Notes: a model not told the origin generated them from the letters alone. A DNA stretch of 52,550 nucleotides from Lachnospiraceae bacterium (GCA_017938285.1 JAGBBW010000148.1:1-52550); one strand, 5' to 3'; numbered from the stretch's first letter, positions 7,963-16,693 are shown. A program made the numbers and translations.

Positions 7963-9697
7963 CTGCTTCCTCCTTTTTCCATAATTCAAAAAAACGGCAA
8001 AATTCCTGGTATTCCTCCCGTTCCAGAAGGTGCCCTGCGTTCTCATAGGTCAGGGGACCTGGCAGATTCAACAGTTCCCCCTGCTCTTTTTCTTCATCGT
8101 AACGGTAAATACTTCGAATCTGATAAGTGCTCCCCTTTCTGTCCTCCTTCCTGATTTCCGGAATCACTTCATTGATATACTGGACATACCGCCGTCCCTG
8201 TCTTGCCTTTAAATGCACATCAAATCCCAGACAACGCACCACATCCATCTCTGCCAGCACTTCCTCTGAGTATCCGCCGATACAAAGCTTGGCATTGACA
8301 AAATCAGCAATCATATGTTCCGTCGTAACATAGTGTGCGGAAAAAAACAGCTGGGACGCAATTTTTGACAAATCCATTGCCATAGCCGCTACTGCAGCAG
8401 AATTTATTTCTCCCACCGCAAAAATCTGCCCTGTTGTCTTTCTTGCAAAAGCAAGTACTTCTTCTGCAGGAGTCTGTTCTGTCACCCGCATGGTCATGGA
8501 ATTAGCCTCCGGCAGAAATCCCCGCACATTCAATTCAAAAGAATCTGCTTCTATTACCCGGATATTCAACTCTTTTCTTGCTTCTGCGAGACAGGCGCGA
8601 AATAATGTTGTCTTTCCAGAAGCCATTTCTCCTGTAATGGCAATATTCCGTCCCGATTTTACCAGCCACCGGAGCAAACCGCATAATAATTCTTCTTCCG
8701 GGCAGCCATGGTACAGTTTTTCAAGGGAAACTTCCTGTACTGTATCAAACTTCCGTATCAGCCCGACCCATGCATCTGTCATTGGAGGCCTGGAAACAGA
8801 AACTCTTCTTCCGTCCACGGTATCTACTACTATCATAGGATGATTTTTCGTCAGCTCCCCGGACTGGGAATCTTTAATCAGATTTCGCAGTACACGCTGT
8901 AGTTCCTCCTCTGTCCCAAAGGATAAAAACTGCAGCCACACGGTACTTCCATGCACCAGAATATGTACACCATCCCTGCTGAACAAGACTCTGCTTTTTT
9001 GTTTTTCCAGTTCTTCCCGGTAATCATAACGTTGTTCGGACCGTCCACTCATTCCAACCTGAATTTCCTCAATATATCCCTTTTGATGATTCAGTGTGTC
9101 AATGACACCAAGTCCAACGGTAGACGCAAACAGTATCTGGGCAGTTACTGCCAGTTCATCCTGAAATGTAAGTTCCGGTGCCATTGCCGCATAGGTCTGT
9201 CTGACGGTCTGCTCTGTGACAACATATTTCGGATCTCCTGCTGTTCCGGAACGTTTTCCCCAATGGTATGTTTCGCACAGCAGTGCAAATCCCTGTTCTT
9301 TTTTCTGTTTGTCCAGACAATAAATCATTGTTTCCATCTGCTGCCATGGCGTCATTTCTTCCGGCTGATTAAACGGAATCAGCTGCCATAGTCCCTGCTG
9401 GTTCATATTCCGTTCTTCCAGCAGATACTCCTGTATCATTTCCTTCACAGTTTCCCTGGCTCCGTCATTTCCTGTACAGCAGGTCCGAATACTTTTGGAC
9501 AGCAGCCGACGGTATTCCTCCTGGTTTTTCCGCAGTGTTTCCTCCAGTTCTGTATCCATTACACTTGTGCCGGTATATTCCTGCAGCATCTCATGAACCT
9601 GCTCCACCAGTTCCTGAAAACTGCAGCCTGTACTATTTTCCTTCAGCGGCTTTTTTAATGCACTCCGCAGTTCTCTGGGTTTGAATAATAAATTCAT
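7925..9697 (-). CDS. cpaF-like: CpaF/TadA-like secretion ATPase
   Basis: 590 residues, longer than the usual 400-450. The N-terminal 180 residues are an unassigned helical extension. The central N2-type domain (about 185-330) is followed by a RecA-like domain: Walker A GEMASGKT at 356-363, an Asp-box counterpart VIEADSFEL, a Walker-B-like IFAVGEINSAA, and a diverged His box (FFSAHYV in place of STLHAN). This is the only gene of the locus with an intact P-loop, so it is the likely motor. The start ATG at 9697 has AGAGGAG in front and overlaps the upstream gene by 65 bp. Confidence 0.85.
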   Translation of the reverse strand: MNLLFKPRELRSALKKPLKENSTGCSFQELVEQVHEMLQEYTGTSVMDTELEETLRKNQEEYRRLLSKSIRTCCTGNDGARETVKEMIQEYLLEERNMNQQGLWQLIPFNQPEEMTPWQQMETMIYCLDKQKKEQGFALLCETYHWGKRSGTAGDPKYVVTEQTVRQTYAAMAPELTFQDELAVTAQILFASTVGLGVIDTLNHQKGYIEEIQVGMSGRSEQRYDYREELEKQKSRVLFSRDGVHILVHGSTVWLQFLSFGTEEELQRVLRNLIKDSQSGELTKNHPMIVVDTVDGRRVSVSRPPMTDAWVGLIRKFDTVQEVSLEKLYHGCPEEELLCGLLRWLVKSGRNIAITGEMASGKTTLFRACLAEARKELNIRVIEADSFELNVRGFLPEANSMTMRVTEQTPAEEVLAFARKTTGQIFAVGEINSAAVAAMAMDLSKIASQLFFSAHYVTTEHMIADFVNAKLCIGGYSEEVLAEMDVVRCLGFDVHLKARQGRRYVQYINEVIPEIRKEDRKGSTYQIRSIYRYDEEKEQGELLNLPGPLTYENAGHLLEREEYQEFCRFFELWKKEEAGEQRMAVENGRE

Positions 9698-10421
9698 AGT
9701 TCTCCTCTTTTTTTCCCACTAATTTATTTCTCATAAAAAAATCCAGTGTTCTTCCTTCCGTCATGGCATCCAGAAAACCGGCATTCCGTGGAATTGCACC
9801 AAACATCCTGGCACAGTATTTTCTCGCAAAATAGCCGGGACTGTACCTGGAATTTTCCAGACAGCCGCCCAGTACCAGACCTGTTTTTTTCCCTTTCAGT
9901 TTCTCTGCTTCAAATTCCATAAAACGCTGCCAGTATTCCGGGTTCTGGGGCAGAACCACTACCGCCACATCCGCCTCCTGCATCAACTGCAGGGAAGTTT
10001 CTGACCAGCCACATTCCAAATCCAGAATGGTTATGGGGAATTCCTGTACCAGTTTCCTGCTCATAAGCTCATACCATAAAACATCTCTCTCCCCCTGCCT
10101 GCTGTCACCTGGAAACAGATACAATGATTTCATCCGGAGTGGTACGGCACACCTTCTGATTTTTTCCGATGTCAGAACTTCCTGCCGGTAATTCAGCTTT
10201 AAAGCCGCCACACCTGTCTTTTCAAATAACTCCTTTCCTCCGGGACGTCCAGGTCTTCCATCCATTCTTTTTTCCAGCTCCATGGAATCCGTTTGTGCAT
10301 GGCTTAGTGCCAGTTCCAGTTCCGGATATTCCAGCCCAAAGGCTCCGGCAATGGCACATACCGCAGAAGTCACCCCCGCCTGCCCCCGATAAGGCGACCA
10401 GAATGTAATCAGCTTTCCCAT
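9633..10421 (-). CDS. CpaE/TadZ-like protein with degenerate P-loop (second)
   Basis: 262 residues. MGKLITFWSPYRGQAGVTSA has the shape of a MinD/ParA deviant Walker A (KGGxGKT), but the catalytic Lys is missing (GQAGVTS). Later parts fit the fold: ITILDLECGWSETS as a Walker-B/switch region, VAVVVLPQNPEYW, and LVLGGCLENSRYSP. The start was taken at the ATG at 10421, eight bases after GGAGG; a GTG at 10436 is the alternative. In Tad systems CpaE/TadZ localises the machine at the pole. Here nucleotide hydrolysis looks unlikely. Confidence 0.7.
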   Translation of the reverse strand: MGKLITFWSPYRGQAGVTSAVCAIAGAFGLEYPELELALSHAQTDSMELEKRMDGRPGRPGGKELFEKTGVAALKLNYRQEVLTSEKIRRCAVPLRMKSLYLFPGDSRQGERDVLWYELMSRKLVQEFPITILDLECGWSETSLQLMQEADVAVVVLPQNPEYWQRFMEFEAEKLKGKKTGLVLGGCLENSRYSPGYFARKYCARMFGAIPRNAGFLDAMTEGRTLDFFMRNKLVGKKEENYEFIIQTQRTAECIKKAAEGK

Positions 10422-10458
10422 GGACTTTTCCTCCACTTTATCATTCTCCTGTTTCCTC

Positions 10459-11085
10459 CTAAAGCTTTTTTAGCATCTGCTGTATCCGGATTCCATGACA
10501 CTCTTCCTCCAGAAACTCAAGCAACAGCAGCAACAACTGTTTCATTTCCGCAGACAACAGCCGGATGCCGCAACCAGCAGCTGAGCCAAGAGAACACCGC
10601 CGCCGGATATCCTTTTCATTATAGGAGAGACGGTAATAATTGTTTTCTTCTTCCGCAAGCAGTGTCAGATACTGTTCTGTATGTTTCATTGGAACTAAAT
10701 TTCTCAAAATCAAAAATTGTTTTCTTTCCCATTTTCCAAGCCTCCGCAGCAGAGAAGCATGCGCAGGCACGCCGTCTGTCACCATGACCAGACATTCACA
10801 TTCATATAATTTGGGATGCAGCAGGCGATAGCCAAACAGAAAAAAAATATGATCGAATTCCTCAAGATTACTTCCCTGATCTGTAATCCATATCCCGGCA
10901 AACTCTCCTTCCCGTTCTCCTGCCCCATTCTTTTTTCCCTGACAGATTCCCAGCAGTTCCAAAAGCATCTCCTGTTCCGTCCGGTCTACAATGGCAACTT
11001 TCCGGTCCAATGCAGTCAGTATCCTGGCAAGATACAGTACAATATCCTCACTTTCATAACCCACAAATCCGGTCTTTTTTACCAT
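10459..11085 (-). CDS. CpaE/TadZ-like protein without P-loop (third)
   Basis: 208 residues. It opens MVKKTGFVGYESEDIVLYLA and VAIVDRTEQEM, like the first strands of a ParA/MinD or receiver fold, with no Gly-Lys-Thr loop. ECLVMVTDGVPAHASLL and FLILRNLVPMKH fit later strands. It overlaps the upstream truncated ATPase gene by 7 bp (ATGGTAA), and its ATG has AGGAG at proper spacing; a longer frame upstream is rejected for that reason. Either a third TadZ-type scaffold or a regulator. The homology is weak. Confidence 0.55.
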   Translation of the reverse strand: MVKKTGFVGYESEDIVLYLARILTALDRKVAIVDRTEQEMLLELLGICQGKKNGAGEREGEFAGIWITDQGSNLEEFDHIFFLFGYRLLHPKLYECECLVMVTDGVPAHASLLRRLGKWERKQFLILRNLVPMKHTEQYLTLLAEEENNYYRLSYNEKDIRRRCSLGSAAGCGIRLLSAEMKQLLLLLLEFLEEECHGIRIQQMLKKL

Positions 11086-11843
11086 TCCTTCTGCTCCTTT
11101 CCCGATGCACCATACAAAATCCGGATTCCCCAGTCTTTTCCTGCTGGCGGCCGTATTGCTGTAATGCAGCTTCCATCCTCCCGTACACATTCCCAAAACG
11201 GTTCCATTGCTGTCAGTTCTCCTCTGTTTTCTCCTGCAATTATCATTTTAATAATCCGTATCAGCTCTGCCTGATCTTCTATGCTCAGAACCGGAAGCCA
11301 GAGAAGTTCTCCCTGATTTCTGACTGCCGCCTGTCCTCTGCACTGCACCTGTCCTGCCGATGGACATAATTCACCAAGAAATATTCCATCGGCTGCAATC
11401 CTCTGCAGCACAGCAAGTACCCCCAGCCCCATCTGGTCTGCCAGAATCCGGACAAAAAATTCTCTTTTCTCCTCATCTGACAGAAGAAGCCTTCCCTCCA
11501 GTGCCCAGTTCCGGTATATCTGTTCAATTACATTTTCAGTTATAACCGTTTGCCCGGAAACTTCCTGCAGAAAATAAAAACAGTTTCCATAATCTTTTTC
11601 CAGAATAAACAGCATAAGTTCCAATTTTCTTTTTGCTGACAAGTACCCTGCCTGTCCAAAAGGGATAAAATACCGTTCAATTTCTTCCAGTCCCGTCTTC
11701 AGTTCATAAAATATAATGTCGTAAATCTGCTCCCAAAGTTCTGATTCTGAAAAATAATATCCATTCATATATTCCCTTTTTTCCAGTCTGGAGCGGAGCC
11801 ATTTTATCAACCCTTCTTCCGTCAGCCGTACCAGATTAATCAT
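11079..11843 (-). CDS. Truncated CpaF-like protein (N-terminal domain only)
   Basis: 254 residues. It resembles the middle domain of the CpaF at 7925-9697 and not its motor. MGLGVLAVLQRIAADGIFLG aligns with VGLGVIDTLNHQKGYIEEIQ; EDGSCITAIRPPAGKDWGIRI matches the DGxRVxxxxPP strand that precedes the RecA domain in the family. The chain stops where Walker A would begin. It may be an inactive partner in a mixed hexamer or a docking subunit. It overlaps its neighbours by 8 and 7 bp, so it is maintained as part of the operon. Confidence 0.6.
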   Translation of the reverse strand: MINLVRLTEEGLIKWLRSRLEKREYMNGYYFSESELWEQIYDIIFYELKTGLEEIERYFIPFGQAGYLSAKRKLELMLFILEKDYGNCFYFLQEVSGQTVITENVIEQIYRNWALEGRLLLSDEEKREFFVRILADQMGLGVLAVLQRIAADGIFLGELCPSAGQVQCRGQAAVRNQGELLWLPVLSIEDQAELIRIIKMIIAGENRGELTAMEPFWECVREDGSCITAIRPPAGKDWGIRILYGASGKEQKEW

Positions 11844-12582
11844 ATCGGTTCTCCTCCAGTCGTTTTTCCAGTTCTTTCCGCTCCTTTTCCTCTGCTGCCG
11901 GAGCCTCCAGCATTTTCAAAATTTCCAGTGCAGCAGGATAATTAACCCCGCTTTCCTCTGTCTGATGGAATTCCGGATACTTTACTGCGTACAGTCTTGT
12001 ATGTTCATATTCCCCGTAGTCAGCCAGTGCAGAAGAAAACAAAAGAATCTCCTCTTCTGTCATTGGCAGAACCATCCCGGCTCCCTGTTCACAGGATAGT
12101 AAAAGCTTGTCTGAAAGAATCACATAATCCTCTGCATTGGCATATCTGATTCTGACATCAATCCGGTCTCCTGTCAGAAGATGTCCCGGCAGTTCCACCT
12201 CTGCCAGAAACACTTCACGATACTGCTGTTCTTTTTCCGTTACCATCAGTTTTAACAGGCAGACCCCTTCCGGAATATCACAGATTACTGCTTTTCCCAG
12301 ATCTTCTTCCGATAAAAAACAATCCTCATTCTGTTCCAACGTACGTATTACCCGCTGCGTATTTTCTTCTGTAAGTATCGTTCCTTTAGGAAGCATCTTA
12401 GCAGCCACGTATACACTATGCTGATAATCTTCCAGCTGTTGACTGACATTCCATAATTCTTTCTGGCATTCCTTCCGTCTGTCTGTCTCATACCATGCTG
12501 CCACTCCTGCCAGCACAGCAAAGACAAGCAGAACAATACAGCCTGTCAGTTTCCAGTATCCTTTCCTTGGTCTGTGCTTCAT
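11836..12582 (-). CDS. CpaB/RcpC-like SAF-domain protein
   Basis: 248 residues. An N-terminal membrane segment (about 12-29) is followed by a SAF domain: VAAKMLPKGTILTEENTQRV and LGKAVICDIPEGVCLLKLMV match the family pattern in which a conserved Gly-turn precedes two strands. CpaB/RcpC proteins act outside the cytoplasmic membrane in Tad pilus assembly; here, in a Gram-positive type envelope, it probably stabilises the extracellular part. It overlaps the upstream gene by 4 bp (ATGA). Confidence 0.75.
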   Translation of the reverse strand: MKHRPRKGYWKLTGCIVLLVFAVLAGVAAWYETDRRKECQKELWNVSQQLEDYQHSVYVAAKMLPKGTILTEENTQRVIRTLEQNEDCFLSEEDLGKAVICDIPEGVCLLKLMVTEKEQQYREVFLAEVELPGHLLTGDRIDVRIRYANAEDYVILSDKLLLSCEQGAGMVLPMTEEEILLFSSALADYGEYEHTRLYAVKYPEFHQTEESGVNYPAALEILKMLEAPAAEEKERKELEKRLEENRYD

Positions 12583-13352
12583 CCAGCACCTCCTTTGTCT
12601 TTTCTTCGTTTGCAGTCATACAAACGTTCCGTCAGCTGGAGAAGATTCGACATAAAATAGAAATGGGAATTCTGCGTGGAACAATTCCTGTTGTCCCGCA
12701 GAAACATCTCCAGTCTTCCATTTTCACATGCTCGTATAAATTCATTGTCGTAGGGGATAATTGCATTTTTCCAACGTTTCGTCCCATATCTGAGATCAAT
12801 GCTTCGTAATGAAATTCGGTTTTTTTTATGATAGTTTTCAATTACAAGCATTGTCTTGGGAAGATACCTGGTATACTGCTCAAAGAAATTCTGAATCGCA
12901 GTCTCTTCCTGCGGCAGAAATGCCACGATAAGGTCTGCCTCTTCCAATGCAGTTTCTGATGTAGTATAATGTTCACCTGCTGTATCCAGCAGATACATGG
13001 TCTGGGAATCTGTTTGGTAGTAAAACATTTCTTTATCCGCCGCATCCGGAGGATAAAGTATTGTAACTCCCGGCATGGGAATTTCCACAATATTCCCCTG
13101 CCGCTTTTCTTTTTGTTCCCATAGTTCCCTGTAATAATCCAGTGTTCCGTAATAATACCGGAACGGCTGTCCGGAAACCCCTTTTTCACTTATTTTTCCT
13201 GAAAAACAATCCTGCAGCATAATATTACTTATATAATTGCTGCCCAGCACCACCTCGCATTGATAAACCATACTCAGCAGACTACCCACAGCAGCCATGC
13301 TGTATGCTGCACTGTCTGGTCTGCCCGCACTGCTCCAAAAAGCCACTTTCAT
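12579..13352 (-). CDS. CpaE/TadZ-like protein with degenerate P-loop (first, operon leader)
   Basis: 257 residues. MKVAFWSSAGRPDSAAYSMA corresponds to the first strand and P-loop of MinD/ParA proteins but has GRPDSAA with no Lys. ADLIVAFLPQEETAIQNFFE and MLVIENYHKKNRI fit the later conserved strands. The start ATG at 13352 follows AAAGGAGCAGAT; the longer frame upstream crosses the promoter leader and is rejected. It is the first gene of the operon. As with the two other CpaE-like proteins, ATP hydrolysis is unlikely. Confidence 0.65.
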   Translation of the reverse strand: MKVAFWSSAGRPDSAAYSMAAVGSLLSMVYQCEVVLGSNYISNIMLQDCFSGKISEKGVSGQPFRYYYGTLDYYRELWEQKEKRQGNIVEIPMPGVTILYPPDAADKEMFYYQTDSQTMYLLDTAGEHYTTSETALEEADLIVAFLPQEETAIQNFFEQYTRYLPKTMLVIENYHKKNRISLRSIDLRYGTKRWKNAIIPYDNEFIRACENGRLEMFLRDNRNCSTQNSHFYFMSNLLQLTERLYDCKRRKDKGGAG

Positions 13353-13370
13353 ATCTGCTCCTTTGTAACA

Positions 13371-13498
13371 TACAATCTGAAATATCAAGGGAAAATTTAC
13401 GGAAACCGTAATAGGACGCAAAGGCTCTGCCTGGGGTTTTCTGAACTACAGTGTCTTTACTTGATATAATCATATCTCCTGTTCTTCCATTTGTAAAG
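13371..13498 (+). promoter_or_regulatory. Possible structured leader (GEMM-like core) before the Ca2+-ATPase
   Basis: On the plus strand TACAAT (13371-13376) could be a -10. It is followed by an 8-bp closing stem ATATCAAG (13382-13389)/CTTGATAT (13460-13467). Inside are a hairpin TTACGG-AAA-CCGTAA, the stretch GGACGCAAAG (13414-13423) that is a hallmark of c-di-GMP-I (GEMM) riboswitches, and a tiny stem GGC-TCT-GCC. After it, GATAT-AATC-ATATC and CTTTAC...GTAAAG-TTTTTT could form a competing terminator. The usual long P3 with the tetraloop receptor is missing, and the opposite strand is the Tad-like leader, so this may be chance or a variant. Confidence 0.25.
13469..13497 (-). promoter_or_regulatory. 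Promoter of the Tad-like operon
   Basis: Minus strand: TTTACA (13497-13492), 17-bp spacer, TATGAT (13474-13469). The start point would be near 13462, giving a leader of about 110 nt before the first gene. No other candidate of similar quality was found in this gap. Confidence 0.6.
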
Positions 13499-13652
13499 TT
13501 TTTTCTTGCTTTCAACCTATACAAAATCTTCTATAGTTTTTTGTGACATTTTTACAAAAAAACAGGCATAAAATAGGATGATGAAGTCCTTCAAACCCTT
13601 TATTTAAGCGACTTTTTATTCATCAACCAGTAGAGGAGGTTTTTCAAGTAAA

Positions 13653-16253
13653 ATGACACCATTTTCTCTTTCACAAAGTACCGTACTAAAGAAATTAGAC
13701 ACCCAGACAGAAGGATTATCTTCCAAATCAGTCAGGGAACGGCTGGCTTCTTACGGACCAAATGAACTGGCTTCCCAGAAAAAAACAAGTCTTCTGCAGC
13801 GTTTTTTTGCCCAGTTCCAGGATTTTATGATTATCGTCCTGCTTTGCGCTGCTGCCATTTCATTTCTGCTTTCCCTCATACAGGGGCAGGCAGATTATGC
13901 CGACCCGGTTATTATTCTCCTTGTTGTAACCCTGAATGCAGTATTGGGTGTTGTACAGGAGGCAAAAGCAGAACACTCCCTGGAATCTTTAAAAAAGCTT
14001 TCCGCTCCACATGCTTCTGTCCTTCGTGACGGAACCCGCCGTTCAGTTCCATCCGCAGAACTTGTCCCTGGTGATATTATTTTTCTGGAAGCCGGAAATA
14101 TGGTTCCCGCCGATGCCCGTCTGCTTTCCTGCACAGGACTTAAAGTGGATGAATCTTCTCTGACCGGAGAATCTGCAGCCATAGAAAAGCAGGCAGATCA
14201 AACCTTTTCGGAAGCTACTCCTCTGGGTGACCGGACCAACATGATCTACTCTTCTTCCATTATCACTGCCGGACATGGCAGTGCCGTTGTTACTGCTACC
14301 GGAATGCAGACAGAAGTCGGAAAAATCGCAACCATGATTCTGACCAGTGAACAGGCTGACACACCTCTGCAGAAACGTCTGGCCCAGGCCGGAAAAATTC
14401 TTGCCCTGATGGTACTTGGCATTTGTTTTGTCCTGTTCTTTATTGGTATTTTCCAGGGAATCCCCATCATGGAAATGTTCATGACAGCAGTCAGCCTGGC
14501 CGTTGCTTCCATCCCAGAATCCCTTCCGTCGGTTGTAACCATTATGCTCTCCCTTGGTGTCCAGCGTATGGTAAAGAAAAATGCCATTGTACGGAAACTT
14601 CCGGCTGTGGAAACACTGGGCAGTGCCACCTATATCTGTTCTGATAAAACCGGTACCCTGACCCAGAACCACATGACAGTTACCAGAACCACTGGTTTCC
14701 TTGAACCGCCAAACCTGCCTTCCATGCCTCTGATGGCTCTTCTGTGCAGCAATGTAACACTGGAAAAAAATACTGTCATTGGCGAAGGAACTGAAAAAGC
14801 ACTGGGAGAATATGCCCTGAAACAAGGATATACGTTTTCCGATCTTGCAGCATATCCCCGGGTTTATGAGATTCCTTTTGATTCCACAAGAAAATGTATG
14901 ACAACTGTACACCGTCTTCCGGACAAAGAACATTATCTGGTCATTACCAAAGGTGCCTTTGATGTCCTGCTGCCAAAGTGCCGGAGTTCTGCCAAAGAAA
15001 CTGCCTTTCGTCTTGCCCACGATACCATGACCAAAGAAGCACTGCGTGTTCTTGCCCTTGCTTATAAGCTTATTCCTGCTGATTCCGGAAAACTGACAAA
15101 AAATCTGGAAACCGAACTGGATTTGTATGGACTTTTTGGTTTAATGGACCCACCCCGCCCGGAAGCAAAGCAGGCTGTTGCCCTTTGCCAGAGTGCAGGT
15201 ATTACTCCTGTCATGATTACCGGAGACCACAAAAATACCGCCTGTGCCATAGCGGAAAAACTTGGAATCCTGCGTCCTGGTAATTCTGCCATGACCGGTT
15301 CTGAACTGGATTCCCTGTCCGAAGAACAACTGCAGAACTGCATTGGCGGCTGTACTGTATTTGCCCGTGTTTCCCCGGAACATAAAGTCCGTATTGTAAA
15401 AGCTCTGCAGGCCCGTGGAGAAATTGTTGCCATGAGTGGTGATGGAACCAATGATGCTCCTGCCTTAAAAACAGCCGATATCGGCTGTGCCATGGGGCTC
15501 TCCGGTACAGATGTGGCAAAGAACGCTTCTGATATGATTCTTATGGATGATAATTTTGCCACTATTGTTTCTGCAGTCCGGGAAGGTCGCGGCATATACG
15601 AAAACATCCGAAAAGCCATTCAGTTTCTGCTTTCCTGTAATATTGGAGAAATCATTACGATTTTTCTTGCCATTCTGTTCCGCATGCCATCTCCCCTGGC
15701 AGCAGTCCAGTTACTGTGGGTCAATTTAATTACAGACTCACTCCCTGCCATTGCTCTTGGCATGGAACCTCCGGAAGAGGATACTATGAAACGTCCTCCT
15801 GTTTCTCCAAAGGAAGGTCTGTTTACCGGAGGATTGGTATTCAGTATCATCACGGAAGGAGTTCTGATTGGCGCCCTGACTTTGTTTGCTTATGTTTTCG
15901 GTACGAATTATATTGGAAATGGCAGTACCATGGCCTTTGCTGTACTCAGTTTTTCCCAGTTGTTCCATGCATTTAACATGAGAAGCCGCCACTCCCTGTT
16001 CCATATAGGACTTTTCAGCAATAAAGTCATGAATTTCTCCTTCTGCCTGTGCACTATACTGCAGATTCTTGTTATTACTCATCCATGGCTCCAGCAGTTG
16101 TTTCAGGTAACAGCACTCACTGCACCGCAATGGATTATTGTTACTATCTGTTCTATTGCACCAGTTATTTTCATGGAATTGCAAAAGCAGCTTGCAAAAA
16201 GCAGCAAAGAGGATTACAATAAGAATAACAGTTACGGTCTAACTACAAAATAA
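13653..16253 (+). CDS. Calcium-translocating P-type ATPase (PMCA/SERCA type)
   Basis: 866 residues, normal for bacterial IIA-type pumps. Features in order: N-terminal cation ATPase domain; TM1-2; actuator domain with TGES at 171-174; TM3-4 with the ion-binding VASIPESLP; phosphorylation motif DKTGT with Asp331; nucleotide-binding domain; hinge GDGTNDAP (near 594); C-terminal TM5-10 with LLWVNLITDSLPAIALG. It exports Ca2+ from the cytosol at the expense of ATP. The single start ATG lies 13 bases after GAGGAGG, a long spacing, but no nearer in-frame start exists. It is probably co-transcribed with the small gene that follows. Confidence 0.93.
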   Translation: MTPFSLSQSTVLKKLDTQTEGLSSKSVRERLASYGPNELASQKKTSLLQRFFAQFQDFMIIVLLCAAAISFLLSLIQGQADYADPVIILLVVTLNAVLGVVQEAKAEHSLESLKKLSAPHASVLRDGTRRSVPSAELVPGDIIFLEAGNMVPADARLLSCTGLKVDESSLTGESAAIEKQADQTFSEATPLGDRTNMIYSSSIITAGHGSAVVTATGMQTEVGKIATMILTSEQADTPLQKRLAQAGKILALMVLGICFVLFFIGIFQGIPIMEMFMTAVSLAVASIPESLPSVVTIMLSLGVQRMVKKNAIVRKLPAVETLGSATYICSDKTGTLTQNHMTVTRTTGFLEPPNLPSMPLMALLCSNVTLEKNTVIGEGTEKALGEYALKQGYTFSDLAAYPRVYEIPFDSTRKCMTTVHRLPDKEHYLVITKGAFDVLLPKCRSSAKETAFRLAHDTMTKEALRVLALAYKLIPADSGKLTKNLETELDLYGLFGLMDPPRPEAKQAVALCQSAGITPVMITGDHKNTACAIAEKLGILRPGNSAMTGSELDSLSEEQLQNCIGGCTVFARVSPEHKVRIVKALQARGEIVAMSGDGTNDAPALKTADIGCAMGLSGTDVAKNASDMILMDDNFATIVSAVREGRGIYENIRKAIQFLLSCNIGEIITIFLAILFRMPSPLAAVQLLWVNLITDSLPAIALGMEPPEEDTMKRPPVSPKEGLFTGGLVFSIITEGVLIGALTLFAYVFGTNYIGNGSTMAFAVLSFSQLFHAFNMRSRHSLFHIGLFSNKVMNFSFCLCTILQILVITHPWLQQLFQVTALTAPQWIIVTICSIAPVIFMELQKQLAKSSKEDYNKNNSYGLTTK

Positions 16254-16274
16254 CAGTAAAGGAAGTGTATCTTT

Positions 16275-16475
16275 ATGGCAGATGAAGAAAAAAACTATAC
16301 TCCGCTGCTGCCTTTTGACGGCACCTACGGACAGCATTTTACTACATACGAAAACATGTCCTATGTGTGCAACCGTGACCTTTGTCACCCAAACATCATA
16401 AAAAGCACCGGAAACATTGTAAAATATTACGAATATCATCTGAATGAAGAAAAAATGATAATTGAAGAATCATAA
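16275..16475 (+). CDS. Small conserved-looking protein downstream of the Ca2+-ATPase
   Basis: 66 residues, starting MADEEKNYTPLLPFDGTYGQ. It is polar, with no membrane segment and two cysteines (CNRDLC). AAAGGAAG precedes the ATG, and it begins 21 bp after the ATPase stop, followed by a good terminator, so it is the second gene of that transcript. I do not recognise the family. A small partner of the pump is possible but not shown. Confidence 0.6.
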   Translation: MADEEKNYTPLLPFDGTYGQHFTTYENMSYVCNRDLCHPNIIKSTGNIVKYYEYHLNEEKMIIEES

Positions 16476-16517
16476 TCAGAAACCGTCTGCCACCGATATG
16501 TGGATAAACCAGACCAA

Positions 16518-16566
16518 AAGCTGGAAAAGAACGCTGCCGCTGTTTTTTTCCAGCTTCTTTTTTTAA
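16518..16566 (+). terminator. Rho-independent terminator of the Ca2+-ATPase unit
   Basis: Stem AAGCTGGAAAA (16518-16528) pairs with TTTTTCCAGCTT (ending at about 16557), and a run of T follows. Confidence 0.75.
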
Positions 16567-16572
16567 GCCGAC

Positions 16573-16646
16573 GTGTGAGCAGCCCCATCGACGAAGTCAA
16601 TTTTTAATAGGCTGCAAAGCAAAACTCTAAATGAGCCTGTTCACAC
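16573..16646. repeat. Nested inverted repeats upstream of argH
   Basis: GTGTGA (16573-16578) pairs with TCACAC (16641-16646), and GCAGCC (16579-16584) pairs with GGCTGC (16610-16615). This gives a branched fold between the terminator and the argH promoter. It resembles a dispersed intergenic element more than a riboswitch; copy number in the genome would tell. Confidence 0.4.
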
Positions 16647-16664
16647 AGAAATTTCATAAACCCC

Positions 16665-16693
16665 TTGCATTTCCCTGCAAAATTGTCTATACT
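16665..16693 (+). promoter_or_regulatory. Promoter of argH
   Basis: TTGCAT (16665-16670), 17-bp spacer, TATACT (16688-16693). The leader contains an imperfect hairpin at 16701-16726 (AGCAG-TTTAAC/GTTAAA-TT-CTGCT), which could be an operator or an RNA stem. No ARG-box was identified with confidence. Confidence 0.65.

Noticed and set aside
14043-15020. Long minus-strand frame (325 codons) opposite the Ca2+-ATPase
   Set aside because: It lies fully antisense to a well-conserved P-type ATPase with all motifs; the product has no recognisable features and no ribosome binding site.
16239-16439. Minus-strand frame over the small gene after the Ca2+-ATPase
   Set aside because: It opposes a plus-strand gene with a ribosome binding site and operon context; no features of its own.
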